64,000 nucleotides of DNA from Talpa occidentalis (GCF_014898055.3 NW_023604295.1:94937591-95001590); one strand, 5' to 3'. Shown: positions 1 to 11,608, counted from the first letter of the stretch. Notes: generated by a model from the sequence alone, not told the origin. Numbers and translations: made by a program.

Positions 1-2
1 CT

Positions 3-1301
3 TCCCCTCTAGTAATCTGTACTGACAGTTGGGCTGTGTACAGGGGCCTGACACTGTGGATTTCCACGTGGAATCTAAATGACTGGACAGTTATGCATTG
101 GCCATTGTGGGGCCAGGCCCTTTGGAAAGATCTATGGGATCTGGGGCATCAGAAGCAGGTGACTGTTTATCATGTCACAGGACATGCCCCATTAGCCTCA
201 CCAGGCAACGATGAGGCAGATACCCTAGCCCAGGTTCGATGGCTTGAAACTGCTCCAGGGCGGGATGTTGCACAATGGCTACACAGACGCTTGCTCCACG
301 CAGGGCAGAAGTCAATGTGGGCCACAGTGCGTGCCTGGGGTCTATCTGTAACTTTAAAAGAAATTCAGACTGTATGTGAAACATGTGTAGTATGTTCCAG
401 GACTTACCCCCAGAGACCTTTTGCATCTACAGGCCAGGTATTGCGGGGGCAGGTACCCCTGACACGCTGGCAGATTGACATCATTGAACCACTGCCTCGG
501 TCCGATGGACAACAATATGCGGTCACCTGTGTGGACACTGCTACCGGGTTATTGGCAGTTTACCTTGCTCCACATGAGGACCAAAAGGCAGTTTTGGCAG
601 CACTGGCACGCCTATGTGCTGCATATGGACGTCTGCTGGTAGTGGAGAGCGATCAAGGGACTCATTTTACAGGAGCCCAGGTGCAGCAGTGGGCCAAGAA
701 CATGGGTGTTGAATGGAAGTTTCACACTCCCTATAATCCCAAAGCTGCAGGGATTATAGAGAGGTATAATGGCCTGCTGAAGCAAGGACTAAGAGCCACT
801 GGCCCCTCTCAGATGCTGGCCGAGTGGAGCCGACATCTATGGGAGGTGTTGCAGACATTAAAAGAGAGGAGCAGGAAAGGCGGCCTGGCTCCAGTGGAGG
901 CATTGCTGCATCGTGCCGCTGCTCCCATCCAATTACAAATGAAGACTTCAGACATATTATTAAAACCGGGACTTGGACAGCAGGGCAACATCCTATTGCC
1001 AGCCCCAACTGGAGTGGACCCAGGGCAGACTGTGGACTGGGAATGGCCCTGGACAGTGAAGGCTCCCCACATGCGGTGGGTGGCTCTGATAGCCCCTTGG
1101 GGTCGTGGCCTGGAGGCCGATTTACAGATAATACCATGGGTAACTGCGCAGTGGCCGCCACACGTGCGTGTTACCCACCCTGGGGTGGCAGATCAGCGGG
1201 CAATCCTCAAGGGGGCATTTGTAATAACTCTGTGGCCCATTATGAGCTCTCCACTTCTGCTGCATGTAGAACCCACTGATGCCTCTTCACTGGCAAAGTG
1301 A
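3..1301 (+). CDS. pol: ERV pol fragment: RNase H C-terminal part plus integrase, open frame
   Basis: This is the 3' part of a retroviral polymerase gene, open from the window edge (codon at 3) to the TGA at 1299-1301; the true start lies outside. Numbering residues from the codon at 36, the RNase H end carries a TDS triplet (aspartate codon at 24-26) and a late conserved aspartate in GNDEAD (residue 62). The integrase zinc finger shows H83, H88, C117 and C120. The integrase core has D148 (codon 477-479), D206 (651-653) and E242 (759-761), giving the exact D,D-35-E spacing. Residues from about 290 to 421 match no family I can name. Integrase inserts viral DNA into host chromosomes; whether this copy is expressed cannot be seen. 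No stop or frameshift occurs in about 1.3 kb, which is unusual for an old provirus and suggests a fairly recent insertion or constraint. Confidence 0.85.
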   Translation, partial: SPLVICTDSWAVYRGLTLWISTWNLNDWTVMHWPLWGQALWKDLWDLGHQKQVTVYHVTGHAPLASPGNDEADTLAQVRWLETAPGRDVAQWLHRRLLHAGQKSMWATVRAWGLSVTLKEIQTVCETCVVCSRTYPQRPFASTGQVLRGQVPLTRWQIDIIEPLPRSDGQQYAVTCVDTATGLLAVYLAPHEDQKAVLAALARLCAAYGRLLVVESDQGTHFTGAQVQQWAKNMGVEWKFHTPYNPKAAGIIERYNGLLKQGLRATGPSQMLAEWSRHLWEVLQTLKERSRKGGLAPVEALLHRAAAPIQLQMKTSDILLKPGLGQQGNILLPAPTGVDPGQTVDWEWPWTVKAPHMRWVALIAPWGRGLEADLQIIPWVTAQWPPHVRVTHPGVADQRAILKGAFVITLWPIMSSPLLLHVEPTDASSLAK

Positions 1302-1562
1302 GTGTGGTACTCACTACCTGGAAGGCCACTGATGCCAGCAACAATATTGTCCTCAGATGCCAAATTAGCGTGTATATTGCCAGATGGGAGGGATCTCCCA
1401 TTGCTGGTACCAATAACTTCTCTGTCTTTCCGCCCCTAGGAAAATTGAGTTTAGTCATTTTGTTAGGTATTTCATTTGCTTTTGTGGGCCATGGCTGCAG
1501 TGTTTATGTTTGCTAAGAAAATTGTATATATATAGATTGTATGGCAGAAAACCCTGAGGGGG
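1302..1562 (+). other. ERV segment between pol and LTR, no recognisable env
   Basis: About 260 bp follow the pol stop. A short frame (about 72 codons) contains a hydrophobic stretch near 1438-1510, but I see no envelope signature such as an immunosuppressive domain or furin site. The segment ends in a G-rich run directly before the probable LTR. It is best read as residual proviral sequence. Confidence 0.45.
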
Positions 1563-1932
1563 TGGACCGTAGGGTAAGGTAAAAGGTATCAGGCTTTTCT
1601 GCCCTCCCACCATTAGGATAGATGACGGAACCCTGCGGTCCTGAGTGCATGCCTGATGGTGGGCACCTGGAGTAGGGTGTGGGCATGAGTAGGTGGGTAC
1701 ACCTGAGCTAAGAGACTGATTTATAAGGGTGGTGCAGCAGAGTGCGGGGTGGTGGTGGTGCGGTGTTAAGGGTGGCGGAGTGGAGTGTACGGAGAAGAAC
1801 GGCGACTACAAACAACGGCGAAGAGCATGTGGCTGCTAGAACCGTTCATAAACCTGCCCGGAATGGGTTGGATGCTTTACAGATGCCATTGGCTATTTGG
1901 GGGAACATTGGTGCTAGCCCTGGCAGCTGACA
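1563..1932 (+). repeat. Probable 3' LTR of the ERV
   Basis: It begins with TGGACC directly after a GAGGGGG run, as expected for polypurine tract followed by LTR. It contains a TATA-like ATTTATAA near 1719-1726, followed by a G-rich then CG-containing stretch (1740-1830). A CA at 1931-1932 is the chosen end, but other ends are possible. There is no second LTR in the window to compare with. Confidence 0.4.
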
Positions 1933-2654
1933 TGATCCAAGAGTGTTGTTAGGTTGGAGGGTATAGAGGAAGGGCTAAAAGATAGGGTGGAGCTCCTGAG
2001 AGGCTCTTGAAGGCAAGGAACATGCTTCTCTGTGTTTTGAGCTATTATTCCAGTATGAGCAGGCATCTGCACTAAGGTGCTGGGTGAGAAAGCCATCTCT
2101 GGCCCTCAGTGCTAAACAAAGAGTCCCAGCTTCAGTGAGAGCAGCTATGCTCAGATGTGGCATCTCCTTGAACTTTCAAGGTCTCAGTGAGGATAGCAAA
2201 GACTTTTGAAGCATCAACAACACATTTTGGACCAACCAACTACCATGTCACCTCAAATGGCTCCAGAAAAAGAACCAGTCAATAGAGAGACTGTTGAGGT
2301 AAGAGCCACAAGACAGAGTGAATAACACATTCCATTAGCCTTGGGTCAAGTTCCCTGGAAATAAACTCTGAGATGGATATTTGCGTGCAGATGGTTCACT
2401 GAAGGGTTTAATGTGTAATAACTATTAAGAAATGAGGAAAGCAAAACAGCACAGAGGGAGAGATTGAATTACAAGGCAGATGCAACAGAGACATAGCTGA
2501 CTCCATCTTCTTTGGGAACTGGGATGACTTTTAGAATCTTCCCAAGTTGGAACTGATCTTTTAACTGCTGCATAGATTAACCATTGGTACAGTCTTTGGA
2601 GAAAGGTTGTAATCTTGTCTTTTGGAAGGTTCCTAGACAGATGCCATCCATCGA

Positions 2655-2750
2655 TTAAAAACAAACTTATTGAATAATAACTAAAAGTCAGGCACTGTGA
2701 TGGGCCCTGAAAATACAGCAGAGGTCAAGACAGACAAACACGTTACCTCA
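2655..2750 (-). repeat. L2 fragment
   Basis: The stretch from ACTTATTGAATAATAAC through the 'aggcactgtgatgggccctg' run matches the antisense 3' end of L2, an ancient mammalian LINE. It is short and diverged. Confidence 0.5.
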
Positions 2751-2754
2751 AGGT

Positions 2755-2885
2755 AGCATTTGCCTCAATGACCTCATCTATAAAGTAAAGATAATAATAG
2801 TTATTAACTCATAAAATTGCTATAGTAGATGAGATAGCACTACCTGACAATTGTTATTAGATACTGTTGTTATTATTTATGTTTA
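2755..2885. repeat. MIR-like fragment
   Basis: 'cctcatctataaagtaaaga' followed by a run of TAATA and a 'tagtagatgagat' segment resembles the core of MIR, an ancient tRNA-derived SINE. Confidence 0.45.
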
Positions 2886-4635
2886 CTGTGCAGTGTTTGA
2901 AGACTCCCTGAAAGAGTACTGGAGCAATCACCTCTAAGTCTACCATCTTTCCTGGGCCTGGATTTGCCTGAAGAAGAGAGAAAAGGGAGAAAGAGTTCAG
3001 TCATTAGGCCTTTCAAGAGCAATAATAAGCTACCTCTGAAGGAAATGCATGGTTTTCAGTGGATTGACTCTTAGTAGAGTCTATCCTGTAAATTGATGAC
3101 CAACCCAGCCCCCTAGGAGGTTCAGAGTGTTAGAAGACTGCAAGAAAGAGTAAATAATTAAAATAAAGGCCTGTTTGGCTAACATCTCTGTAGCCAAATA
3201 AGCAAAATCCTTAATTTGAATACCATGCCTCCCAGGTCAGGAGATCTTGGAAAGCAGCTGTGGGCTACTCATCAATTAATCAATTCAAGCTCAGGTCTAT
3301 CTCTTCACCTTAATGCTCAGCTATCTGTCCCTCTTGTTTCCATACTTGATCTCTGAACTCGAACTTGAACAGAGCACTGCATCCAGTAATTTCTCTCCAT
3401 AGCTCCATGATTCCATGACTTCCCTTGGCTTAACCACAAACTGTTATGCCCAGACCCAGACCCTGGCTTACCTGTTGACTGGGCACACTCAATCTGACTT
3501 CCACGTGTCAAGTAAGAGGGACTGAATGGTAGAAACAGGAGAGAAGGGTACTTTCCTCACAGGAGTACATGTTGGATAAATGGGAGCAGACACCATTTTA
3601 AAAAGTGTTTGTTTTTCAGCAAGATGCATCGTGTCTTGACTGCCTTTGGAGGGCATTGGAGACTGTAGCAACAGTGCTGGGCTTTGGGTACCTTGACCTT
3701 GACAGCTATAGAAACATCAGAGATGTCACAGCAAAGGAAATAGAGTTACATGTCCTGGGTACTGCCCCAAAGAACTGTTTCACAAGTACACATGAGTTTC
3801 TCACTAAAGTCTCCAGGAAGTCCCAGAAAAATTTGGGATGAAACTGAGGGGCTGGAGTCTCTGCATAAAAAGATGGGTATAAAGTCAGAAGAATTCTATT
3901 TTGCACACTCTTGACTATGTTTTCCCCTCCCATCTGCCTCCTGCCCCTACTTGGGTAATTAAAATGTTATTTTATCACTCAGCTTCCATTCTCCCTCATG
4001 GTAACCATAGCACAACTTCCCTTGGGGAAATCACACAAACTCTTCCTTTCTCAGTTTAAAAAATTATGGTGGGGTTGAATGGACCTTGGCCCAAGGTATG
4101 GGGATAATAACTGCCTCACCACTCAGAAGATGACTCTTCTTTTGATCACTAATTGGTTTGGAAACAGACACATGATCCAAACAAGGTCAATAAAACTCAA
4201 CTTGACTTTTGTTGGGAATCCTAGGAAATGAGTGATTATTTTCTTTCTAACAGACTTGAATGAGGTGCTTCTGGAGGCATCCTGTGATCTCAAGGAGCAG
4301 AAGTATTTGGAAACTGAACTAAATTGAGAACAAAGATGAGAGGAAGTGGTTAGGTTCTGGTGATACCGTTGGAGCCCAGATCTTGTCTTTGGATTTTTCA
4401 ATTATGAGAGTCATTGTATGTTGTTTTTGCTTAAAGCTTTTTGGGTATTTTTCTGTTGTTTTGCAACCAAGAAAATCCTGATATATGTCATCTATAAAGC
4501 AAAGAGCACAAAATTGGAAATATAAAAGTCATGAAAGCTGATTTTGTTTCTCTATCTCAACCTTTATTTCCTCCTCACTCCTCATTACAACTAGGATATG
4601 TAAGTAAGGGTAATGTGTGTGTGCGTGTGTGTGTG

Positions 4636-4900
4636 TTTTAAAGATTTATTTATCCATATAAGAACAGGGGGACAGGCCAGATTTGCGGGAGAGTGAGAGG
4701 ATTCACCAGAGATAGAACGGGGAGCAGAACAGGCAGACTGACAAAATACACTGCTGAGGGGAGCAGTGGGCGTGACAGGAGAGGTCTGCCGCAACATGCG
4801 GGACCCTCGCCGGCTAGCCAGGATCAAATCAGCGCTGCAGAGGCTGCGTACAGCTTCACAGCGCTGCACGATACTGCCTGTGCCACCAGGGGAGGCCCAA
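4636..4900 (-). mobile_element. tRNA-derived SINE, type B
   Basis: Full-length copy. In its own direction the head is GGGCCTCCCCTGG-like at the right end and the ATAAATAAATCTTTAAA tail is at the left. Perfect 12-bp target-site duplications (TAAGGGTAATGT) lie at 4605-4616 and 4901-4912. The left duplication sits in a GT repeat (4610-4635), which separates it from the tail. Confidence 0.9.
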
Positions 4901-5308
4901 TAAGGGTAATGTTTTAATCATCCCATTGAAAATGTGATAGAAGTGAGCCCCTGAATAACTTGCATTAGGTCTTCTAGTTGATAGATAATAGAGCTTTGGG
5001 TTAGCAACCTTTGGGAAACAGGAAAATTCACAAGATCAGCACACCAAAGCATAATAATTAATCAGACCCATTTACTAGTATTGTTTGGAGGATACTGCCA
5101 CTTTAGTTGTCTGTGACAGAAACCTGAGAAACCTGAGACCAACTGGTTTAAGCAAAATAGGGAAAAATATCTACAAGGTCTAATTCTTGGCACCATTACA
5201 AGACCACAATGGATAATGTAGGTTTAGCACATCCTAAAGTGCTAAACTGTGCAAAATGGAAAAGGGGCTCTTGAGATTCCAAGGGGTGGGAGATAAGTGA
5301 ATATTAAA

Positions 5309-5581
5309 GGGGCCTCCCTGGTGTGCAAGGTTAAGCACCACACTATGAAGCAATCCGAGGCCTCTGCAGCACAAGTTCGATCCCCGCAGGCCAGAGAGAA
5401 ACCCACATGGCAAAGCAGACCTCTCCTGTCTTACCCGCTGCTCCCCTCAGCAGTGTATTTCAGTCAGTCTGCCTGTTCTGTTCCCCACTCTGTCTCTGGT
5501 GAATCCTCTCACCCCCCTCCCCACATCTCTGGCCTGTACCCTAGCTCTTGTATGCAAAAATAAATAAATCTTTGAAAAAAA
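5309..5581 (+). mobile_element. tRNA-derived SINE, type B
   Basis: Head GGGGCCTCCCTGG at the left, tail AATAAATAAATCTTTG plus poly-A at the right. Target-site duplications with one mismatch lie at 5295-5310 and 5582-5597. The B-box position reads GTTCGATCCC at about 5375. It is inverted relative to the copy at 4636-4900. Confidence 0.9.
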
Positions 5582-6235
5582 AAGTGAACATTAAAGGAGT
5601 CAGAGAAGATGAATGAAAAAGGAGAGCCACTTAGAAGCCCATCTAGATCCACTAGGTCTATCCATCTAGTGGGTGGATGGATGGATAGACTCAAGGAATA
5701 AATGATAATTGAAATAATATAGAAAGAACATTACATTTAATTTTTTGTACATTGTTTTAAACCTCATATTGACATAGATAAGGCTGTAACAAATTTGTAA
5801 TATATATTGTTTTGTTTAGGTGCTCAACTAAAGCAAGAGTGACAGCTGGCCAGCGTGGTCTTGCAAGAAAGAAAACGTTCGTATCAAAGAAAAAGAGCCA
5901 TACGTCACTTCCTTCAAGTTATGTTATGTCAAGCTCTAGGCTTTCCTAATGCCATTTCTGTTTTCCACCAAAAGCCAAACATAAGCAAGGCAAGACATAA
6001 AAATGTAAAATAAAAGGGGGACGATCTACAAATGTGGGATAATCTACAAATGTTTATCAAAGAATTTTTACTGTGGTGCTATAAAAATCTAAAATAATAT
6101 TAATACTTCCCTTTTCTAAAATTTTCTAGTCACCCAAGTCCCTCCCTTACTGAGGCAGCCAGTGCATTGCCCTGGGCCAGGGAGGAGATGCACATGCTCC
6201 TTGCCAAAGCTGGGAACTGTCAAGCTCTTTCCAAT

Positions 6236-6450
6236 ATTAGAAGCCTAAGCTCTTTCTCATCTTAGAGTCTTTGTGCTTGCTGTTCTCCAGCTGAATGTTC
6301 TTTTTCCTTTCTTGAGGGGAGCTCTTTCTTAATATTCAGTTCTCAGCTTAAATACTGACAGTGAGGATGCCCTGTTCACCCAGGCCTCTATCACAACACA
6401 CTATTTTGCTTCTTTATGGAGTTTTTATCACTGTCATTATTTATCATGTG
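6236..6450 (+). repeat. L2 fragment, left part of a split element
   Basis: 'gtgcttgctgttctccagct' followed by a CTCAGCTTAAA segment and a CAGGCCTCTATCAC segment is typical of the L2 3' region in sense orientation. The element resumes at about 6800 after the Tigger-like insertion. Confidence 0.65.
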
Positions 6451-6799
6451 CAGTTGATCCTTGAGCAACATGCAGCGTTATGGGTGCTGTCAGTGCAGTC
6501 AAAAATCTATGTAATTTTTGACTCCCACAGGACTTAACTACTAATAGTCTGCTTTTATCTAGAAACCTTACCAATAACATGCAATTTATTAACACATATT
6601 TTGTATGTTATTTGTATTACACACTGTATTCTTGCAATAAAATAAGCCAGGAGAAAAAAAATGCTGTTAAGGAAATCACAAGGAAAAGAAAATGCATTTA
6701 TAATACTTTATCAATACCCTAAGTTTATAATATCTGTTTACAATAAAATCTGCATATATAGACCCATGCAGTTCAAACCTTTCTTGTTCAAGGTCAACT
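6451..6799. mobile_element. Tigger-like (pogo/Tc1) DNA transposon remnant
   Basis: The left end starts CAGTTGATCCTTGAGCAAC, and the right end is its imperfect inverse (GTTCAAACCTTTCTTGTTC then AAGGTCAACT). This matches the terminal inverted repeats of the Tigger3 group of non-autonomous DNA transposons. It contains no transposase. It interrupts an L2. Confidence 0.7.
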
Positions 6800-6955
6800 C
6801 TATTTGTTTGCTTTCCTATTGCCCATCTTCACCACTAGAACATATGCTCCACAAGAGAAAGAACTTTGTCTCATTTACCATCATATCCCCATTCTTAGTT
6901 TCTGATACATAGTAGGAGCTCAGTAAATATTTGATGAATGAAAGAATGAGTTCAC
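6800..6955 (+). repeat. L2 fragment, right part of the split element
   Basis: 'cactagaacatatgctccac' leads to 'acatagtaggagctcagtaa' and then ATATTTGATGAATGAA, the L2 3' terminus. It continues the fragment ending at 6450. Confidence 0.7.
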
Positions 6956-7379
6956 CCACTGGGTGGAGGAAGAGAAGGGAAATAATGGTTACTGAATTAC
7001 CCAAAATAAAATGAGAAGACTCTGGAAGTGATGGAACTTGGAGTCAAAAGGCAAGAAGAGGTTTTCCACCATCTAGAACATGAATGTTTGTTTCATTTTG
7101 GCTGTACAGAAATAGCAAATATTCTATTTTGTTATACCAAGAGCTATCTGTAAATACATTTGTGCTATAATATTTATAAAATGGAAGATTACTCAATTCA
7201 AAATTAGTGTCTAGTTTGATGAGCAAGATTTTATTAATGATTTAAGCAACAAACTAGTGTTGCTAATCATATATATGATATTTGACCAACTTAAATATAA
7301 AAGATCTCTGATTTATCTAAAACACTAGTAAGATTTTACATTTAAAGATTTTTTTAACAATATGTCTTTACAAAGAAAA

Positions 7380-10062
7380 CTTAGGAAGACTGAAAAGAGA
7401 AGCTTGGAAAATGACAGCAAAGGATGTTCCCACTTTGCTCCCAGGTGGATCATCTAAAATAGTCCAGAGGGGCACTAGACACAGAAGATTCCGTGACTTG
7501 GGATGAAACTAGAGCCCCTTCTGGACATCAGAGACCAACACTGACTGTGACAGAAGATATGCTGAGGAAATTCTTCAACTCTGTACAACAAAAGATGGGT
7601 GGAGAGAGGTGCTTGGAAGCTGCAGGGCAGGAATCACTGGTTCAAACCCATGCTTCCATGCTAGAACAGGGAAGGGAGGGTTGCTTAGTGTGGACGCACA
7701 GTCCTATTCATGGGAAGATGCATGAAGATCCTGGGGTGAGCTAGGTGGACAGCACCCCCAGTAAAGAAGACAATGCTCAGAACAGCACTGCCCCTCCCAC
7801 TCCCTTCAGAACTTGAGAAAATATATTGAAGCAGTGCTGAAAGTATGACCTGCAGACTGTAAAGAAGGAAATATGGAAACCCAGACAGGAGGGTTATCAT
7901 CAGTAGCACAGGCAGGAGCTGTCCCTGCACACCACTTTGACCAATCACTGGCTCCCACCAGGCCCTCCCCTCACCTCCAGATGTAGCATCTATCAATTAC
8001 TTCTACCTGACATACAACTCCATCTACTGGAAAAGTGGAAGTTCTGCACCCTTAGGACGTTTGAACAAAGGCAACCTAGAAAGCTAGAAAATGGAGAGAT
8101 GGAAAAACATAACACATGGTACCTGAAGTTCTCAAGAGACTATTTCACCAGAGAAAGAAAACAAATCTCCAAAAGTCAACCACAAAGACATGGAAGATCT
8201 TTTCCTGTCAGATACAGAGTTCAAAAATGCCATAATAAAGAAATTTAAAATTTGGAAGAAAACACAGAAAAGCTGCTATGACAATGCAGAAAAACAAATG
8301 AATAAAATTAATTAGCAGAAGATCAAAATTAAAGCTTTAAATAAGAAAATAATGGAGATGCAGTATTTAAAAACCAACAGAGGGGATAAAAATTTTGGAG
8401 AAAACTATGGAAGTAGAATAGAACAAATGAAAGATCAAATCAGCAACCTCAAAGATGGTAATGCACAAAGAATCCCAATGGGAAAGGAAGGAGAAATACG
8501 AAGGAAAAAATAAACAATTTGAGAATTACCAATTTCTTGTAGAAAGGCAATATAAGATTAATGATTATTCCAGAAGGGAAAGAGAGAGAGAAAACAGATA
8601 AATTATTCAAAGATAATAATAATACAGGAAAACTTCTCAAACCTGGAGGAGCTAAATATACAAGTCCATAAAGCTAAAAAAACACCTGGTTACCTAAATG
8701 TAATGAGACCTATGCCCAGAGACACAGTACTGATACTTCCAAGAGTTTAGTACAAAGAAAGAATATTGAAGCTGGCTAAGGGAAAAAAACAGGTGATCTT
8801 TATAGATCACCTATAAAGATATCCCTACTTGGCTTATATCTGACTTCTGAGGAAACACTGCAGATAAGGATTATGGAGTGATATAATCAGAACACCAACT
8901 CAAATACATATTTGGGTATAATATCTGAAACCATTAAATGCATACAAGAGAACATAGACAAAACTCTCCACAACAAGCATTTCAATGATGTCTTTCTGTA
9001 TTCATCTTTAACAAGAAAAACAAAAAAATAATCAATTGTGACTACATCAAACTAAAAAGTTTCTGCCCAATGAAAGAAACCGTCACTATTACTAAAACTA
9101 AACTATCCCATAGAATGGGAAAAAATATTTGCATACCATCTGCCTGACCAGGGTCTGATATCAAAAATCTACAAAGAACTCATACAAGTCAACACAAAGA
9201 AAACAAATAACCCAACAAAAACATTGCCAGAACAGCTGAACACTTCTCCAAGAAGACATGCAGATGACCAGCAGACATACCAAAAAAAAAAAAAAAGTGC
9301 TTATTCATCACTTATCATCAGGAAAATGCAAATCAAAATCACAATGAGATACTACCTCACAGCTGTGAGTATGGTCCCTATATATTAAAAAAAAAAAAAA
9401 AAAAGAACAGAAACAACAAATGTTGGCAAAGGTGCAGAGGAAAAAATCCTCATGCACTGTTGGTGGGAATGTAGAAAATGTAGACTGACACAGTCCTATG
9501 AAAAACAGTATGAAGTTTTCTCAAAATGTTAAAATGGATCTACCATACAATCCAGTGATTCCACTACTAGTTATCTACCCAAAGAATACATAAATTCTAA
9601 TTTGACAGACTATATGCAACCCTATATTCATTGCAGCACTATTTTACATCACGCAAGAATGGAAGCAACGTAATTGCCCAACAATAGAAGAGTGGATTAG
9701 GAAGATGTGGTATATATACACAACAGAATACTACCCAGCTATAAAAAAAGAAGAGATAAATACCAGATGTTGCCACTTATATATAGAACATAGAAAAAAA
9801 AAAAAAACAAAGATTCAGATAAAGTCAAACCAATAGCAAATCCTAGAAATCTGACTGTAGAACTGAGGCTATCAGAGGAGATAAAGGAAAGAGCAAATCA
9901 GGAAAGAGCAAATTGCACATGGAATATGGTAGAAGACTCTGGTGTCTAGTTGGTGGGTATGGTGTGATAAAACCTGAAGAGTGTGATCCTATACCTCTAA
10001 ATATACAATGTTATAAACCAGTGTTATATCAATTAAATAAACACATAAGTAAATAAAATTAT
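7380..10062 (+). repeat. HAL1/L1 composite, decayed, sense
   Basis: This is a long LINE block. 7380-8060 resembles an L1-type 5' region. 8060-8840 is a decayed ORF1-like, A-rich coding region with coiled-coil-like codon use ('agatcaaatcagcaacctca'). 8820-8930 resembles the HAL1 ORF1 end. 8940-9790 is the L1 ORF2 C-terminal end and 3' UTR, including 'cactgttggtgggaatgtag' and 'gaagatgtggtatatataca'. Internal poly-A runs at 9281-9297 and 9387-9403 interrupt it. It ends in AT-rich tail sequence near 10060. It has many stops and no function. Confidence 0.75.
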
Positions 10063-10801
10063 CACACTCCCCAAAAAATCAAAATTGATAAATATATTAT
10101 TAATGAAATTTTCTTGGAAAATAAAACCTCTGTACACAGGTTTAAAGAAAAAAAGAAGACATTGATTTTTTAAAATCTCCTTTGAAAATATATTTAAGCT
10201 GTTTTTCTTAATTTCCAAATATATTTTTCATTGTTTTTATAATTCGAAATTTCTTTATCTTTACTTGGGTAAACAAAATACAGTGGTAATATAATAGGAT
10301 TTGTTTAATTTAATTTTTATAAATTTATAAAATTAAATTTAATATTAATTTTTATTTTGAGGTAAAATACTTCTTCAGATGTATGTCACCAGTCAGTCCA
10401 CCACCAAGGCACCCATCATCCTCCATCATAGGCCATTGGGTTCCCTCTACACATTGCCCTCCATTCTTCCCCACCCCCTTTTATAGCCTTTGTCTTAATA
10501 ATAGTTTTATTCTCTGTACAGAAAAATTTTAGTGTGATGTCGTCCCATTTGTTTACATTTTCTCTTTTTCCTCTTTTGGTGATGAAACCACAAAGTCATC
10601 ACTGAAGCAATTACAGAGTGTTGAACTATATTTTCTTCTATGAATTTTATGGTTTCAGGTCTTGCATACAAGTCTTTAATCCATTTTGCATAAACTTTTG
10701 TGTATGGTGTAAACAATAGTCTAGTTTCATTCCTTTTGTATATGGCTGCACAATTTATACTATACTATTATTTTTAAATATATATTATAGGGTTTAGTAA
10801 C

Positions 10802-11080
10802 TTTTTTTTTTAAAAGATTTATTTATTTATTTATACAAGCACTGGGTACAGTCAGAAGCGCGGGAGGGTAAGAGAGTTCACCAGAGCCAGAGCGGGGAGC
10901 AGGGCAGGCAGAAGGACTGAAGTACACGGCTGAGGGGAGCAGCGGGCGGCAGGAGAGGTCTGCGCACCATGTGGGACCCTCCTCCGGTGGCCGGGGAGCA
11001 GCTGGGAATCGAACCAGCACGGCAGAGGCTGTGGGCAGCTTCGCAGCCCAGCGCTCAACCGCTGCGCCACCAGGGAGGCC
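10802..11080 (-). mobile_element. tRNA-derived SINE, type A, with a tail extension
   Basis: Full-length; the tail (AATAAATAAATAAATC inverted) is at the left and the head is at the right (GGGCCTCCCTGG inverted). A 14-bp duplicated target, TATACTATACTATT, lies at 10756-10769 and 11083-11096. About 32 bp of non-SINE sequence (10770-10801) lie between the left duplication and the poly-A tail, suggesting transcription past the usual 3' end before reinsertion. Confidence 0.88.
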
Positions 11081-11321
11081 CCTATACTATACTATTTTTT
11101 AAAAGACTGTCTATTCTCCAGTGTACACTCATTTCTCATTGATTAATTTTCCATATATATGTGGGTTTATTTCTCAACTCTCAATTTTATTCCATTAGTT
11201 TCTGTGTATGTTTTTATTTCAATACTGTACTGTTTTGATTACTATAATTTATAGTATAGTTTAAAGTCAGATAATGTGATACCACAACTCTTCCTCTTTT
11301 TTGGTCAGAATTGAAACTGGA

Positions 11322-11608
11322 GGGCCTCCCCAGTGGTGCAGCTGTTGAGCACTGGGTTGCGAAGCTGCCCGCAGCCTCTGCAGCGCCGGTTTGATCCCTG
11401 GCTGCTCCCCGGCCACAGGAGGAGGGTCCCACATGGCGCGCAGACCTCTCCTGCCGCCCGCTGCTCCCCTCAGCAGTGTACTTCGGTCCTTCTGCCTGCT
11501 CTGCTCCCCGCTCTGGCTCTGGTGAATTCTCTCACCCTCCCGCGCTTCTGACTATACCCAGTGCTTGTATAAATAAATAAATAAATAAATCTTTAAAAAA
11601 AAAAAAAA
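11322..11608 (+). mobile_element. tRNA-derived SINE, type A
   Basis: Head GGGCCTCCCCAGTGG at the left; tail of AAAT repeats, CTTT and poly-A at the right. Target-site duplications GAATTGAAACT lie at 11308-11318 and 11609-11619. It forms an inverted pair with 10802-11080, about 240 bp apart. Confidence 0.92.

Larger units (their letters stand above)
1..1932 (+). mobile_element. Endogenous retrovirus, 3' half (pol end to probable 3' LTR), class III-like
   Basis: The window opens inside a provirus. An open RNase H-integrase frame runs to 1301. It is followed by about 260 bp without a recognisable env, a purine run at about 1555-1562 that could be the polypurine tract, and a probable 3' LTR from about 1563. 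The lack of a recognisable envelope and the style of the integrase suggest an ERV-L/ERV-S (class III) type element; class I is the alternative. The right boundary is approximate because no target-site duplication can be checked: the left half lies outside the window. Confidence 0.75.

Noticed and set aside
824..1279. 151-codon frame overlapping the ERV integrase gene
   Set aside because: A shadow of the real pol frame; not an accessory gene by any motif I can see.
3605..3841. 78-codon frame with a cysteine-rich start
   Set aside because: No recognised homology, no splice or promoter context.
11333..11551. 72-codon frames repeated almost identically at several places
   Set aside because: All are SINE bodies read in the same frame.
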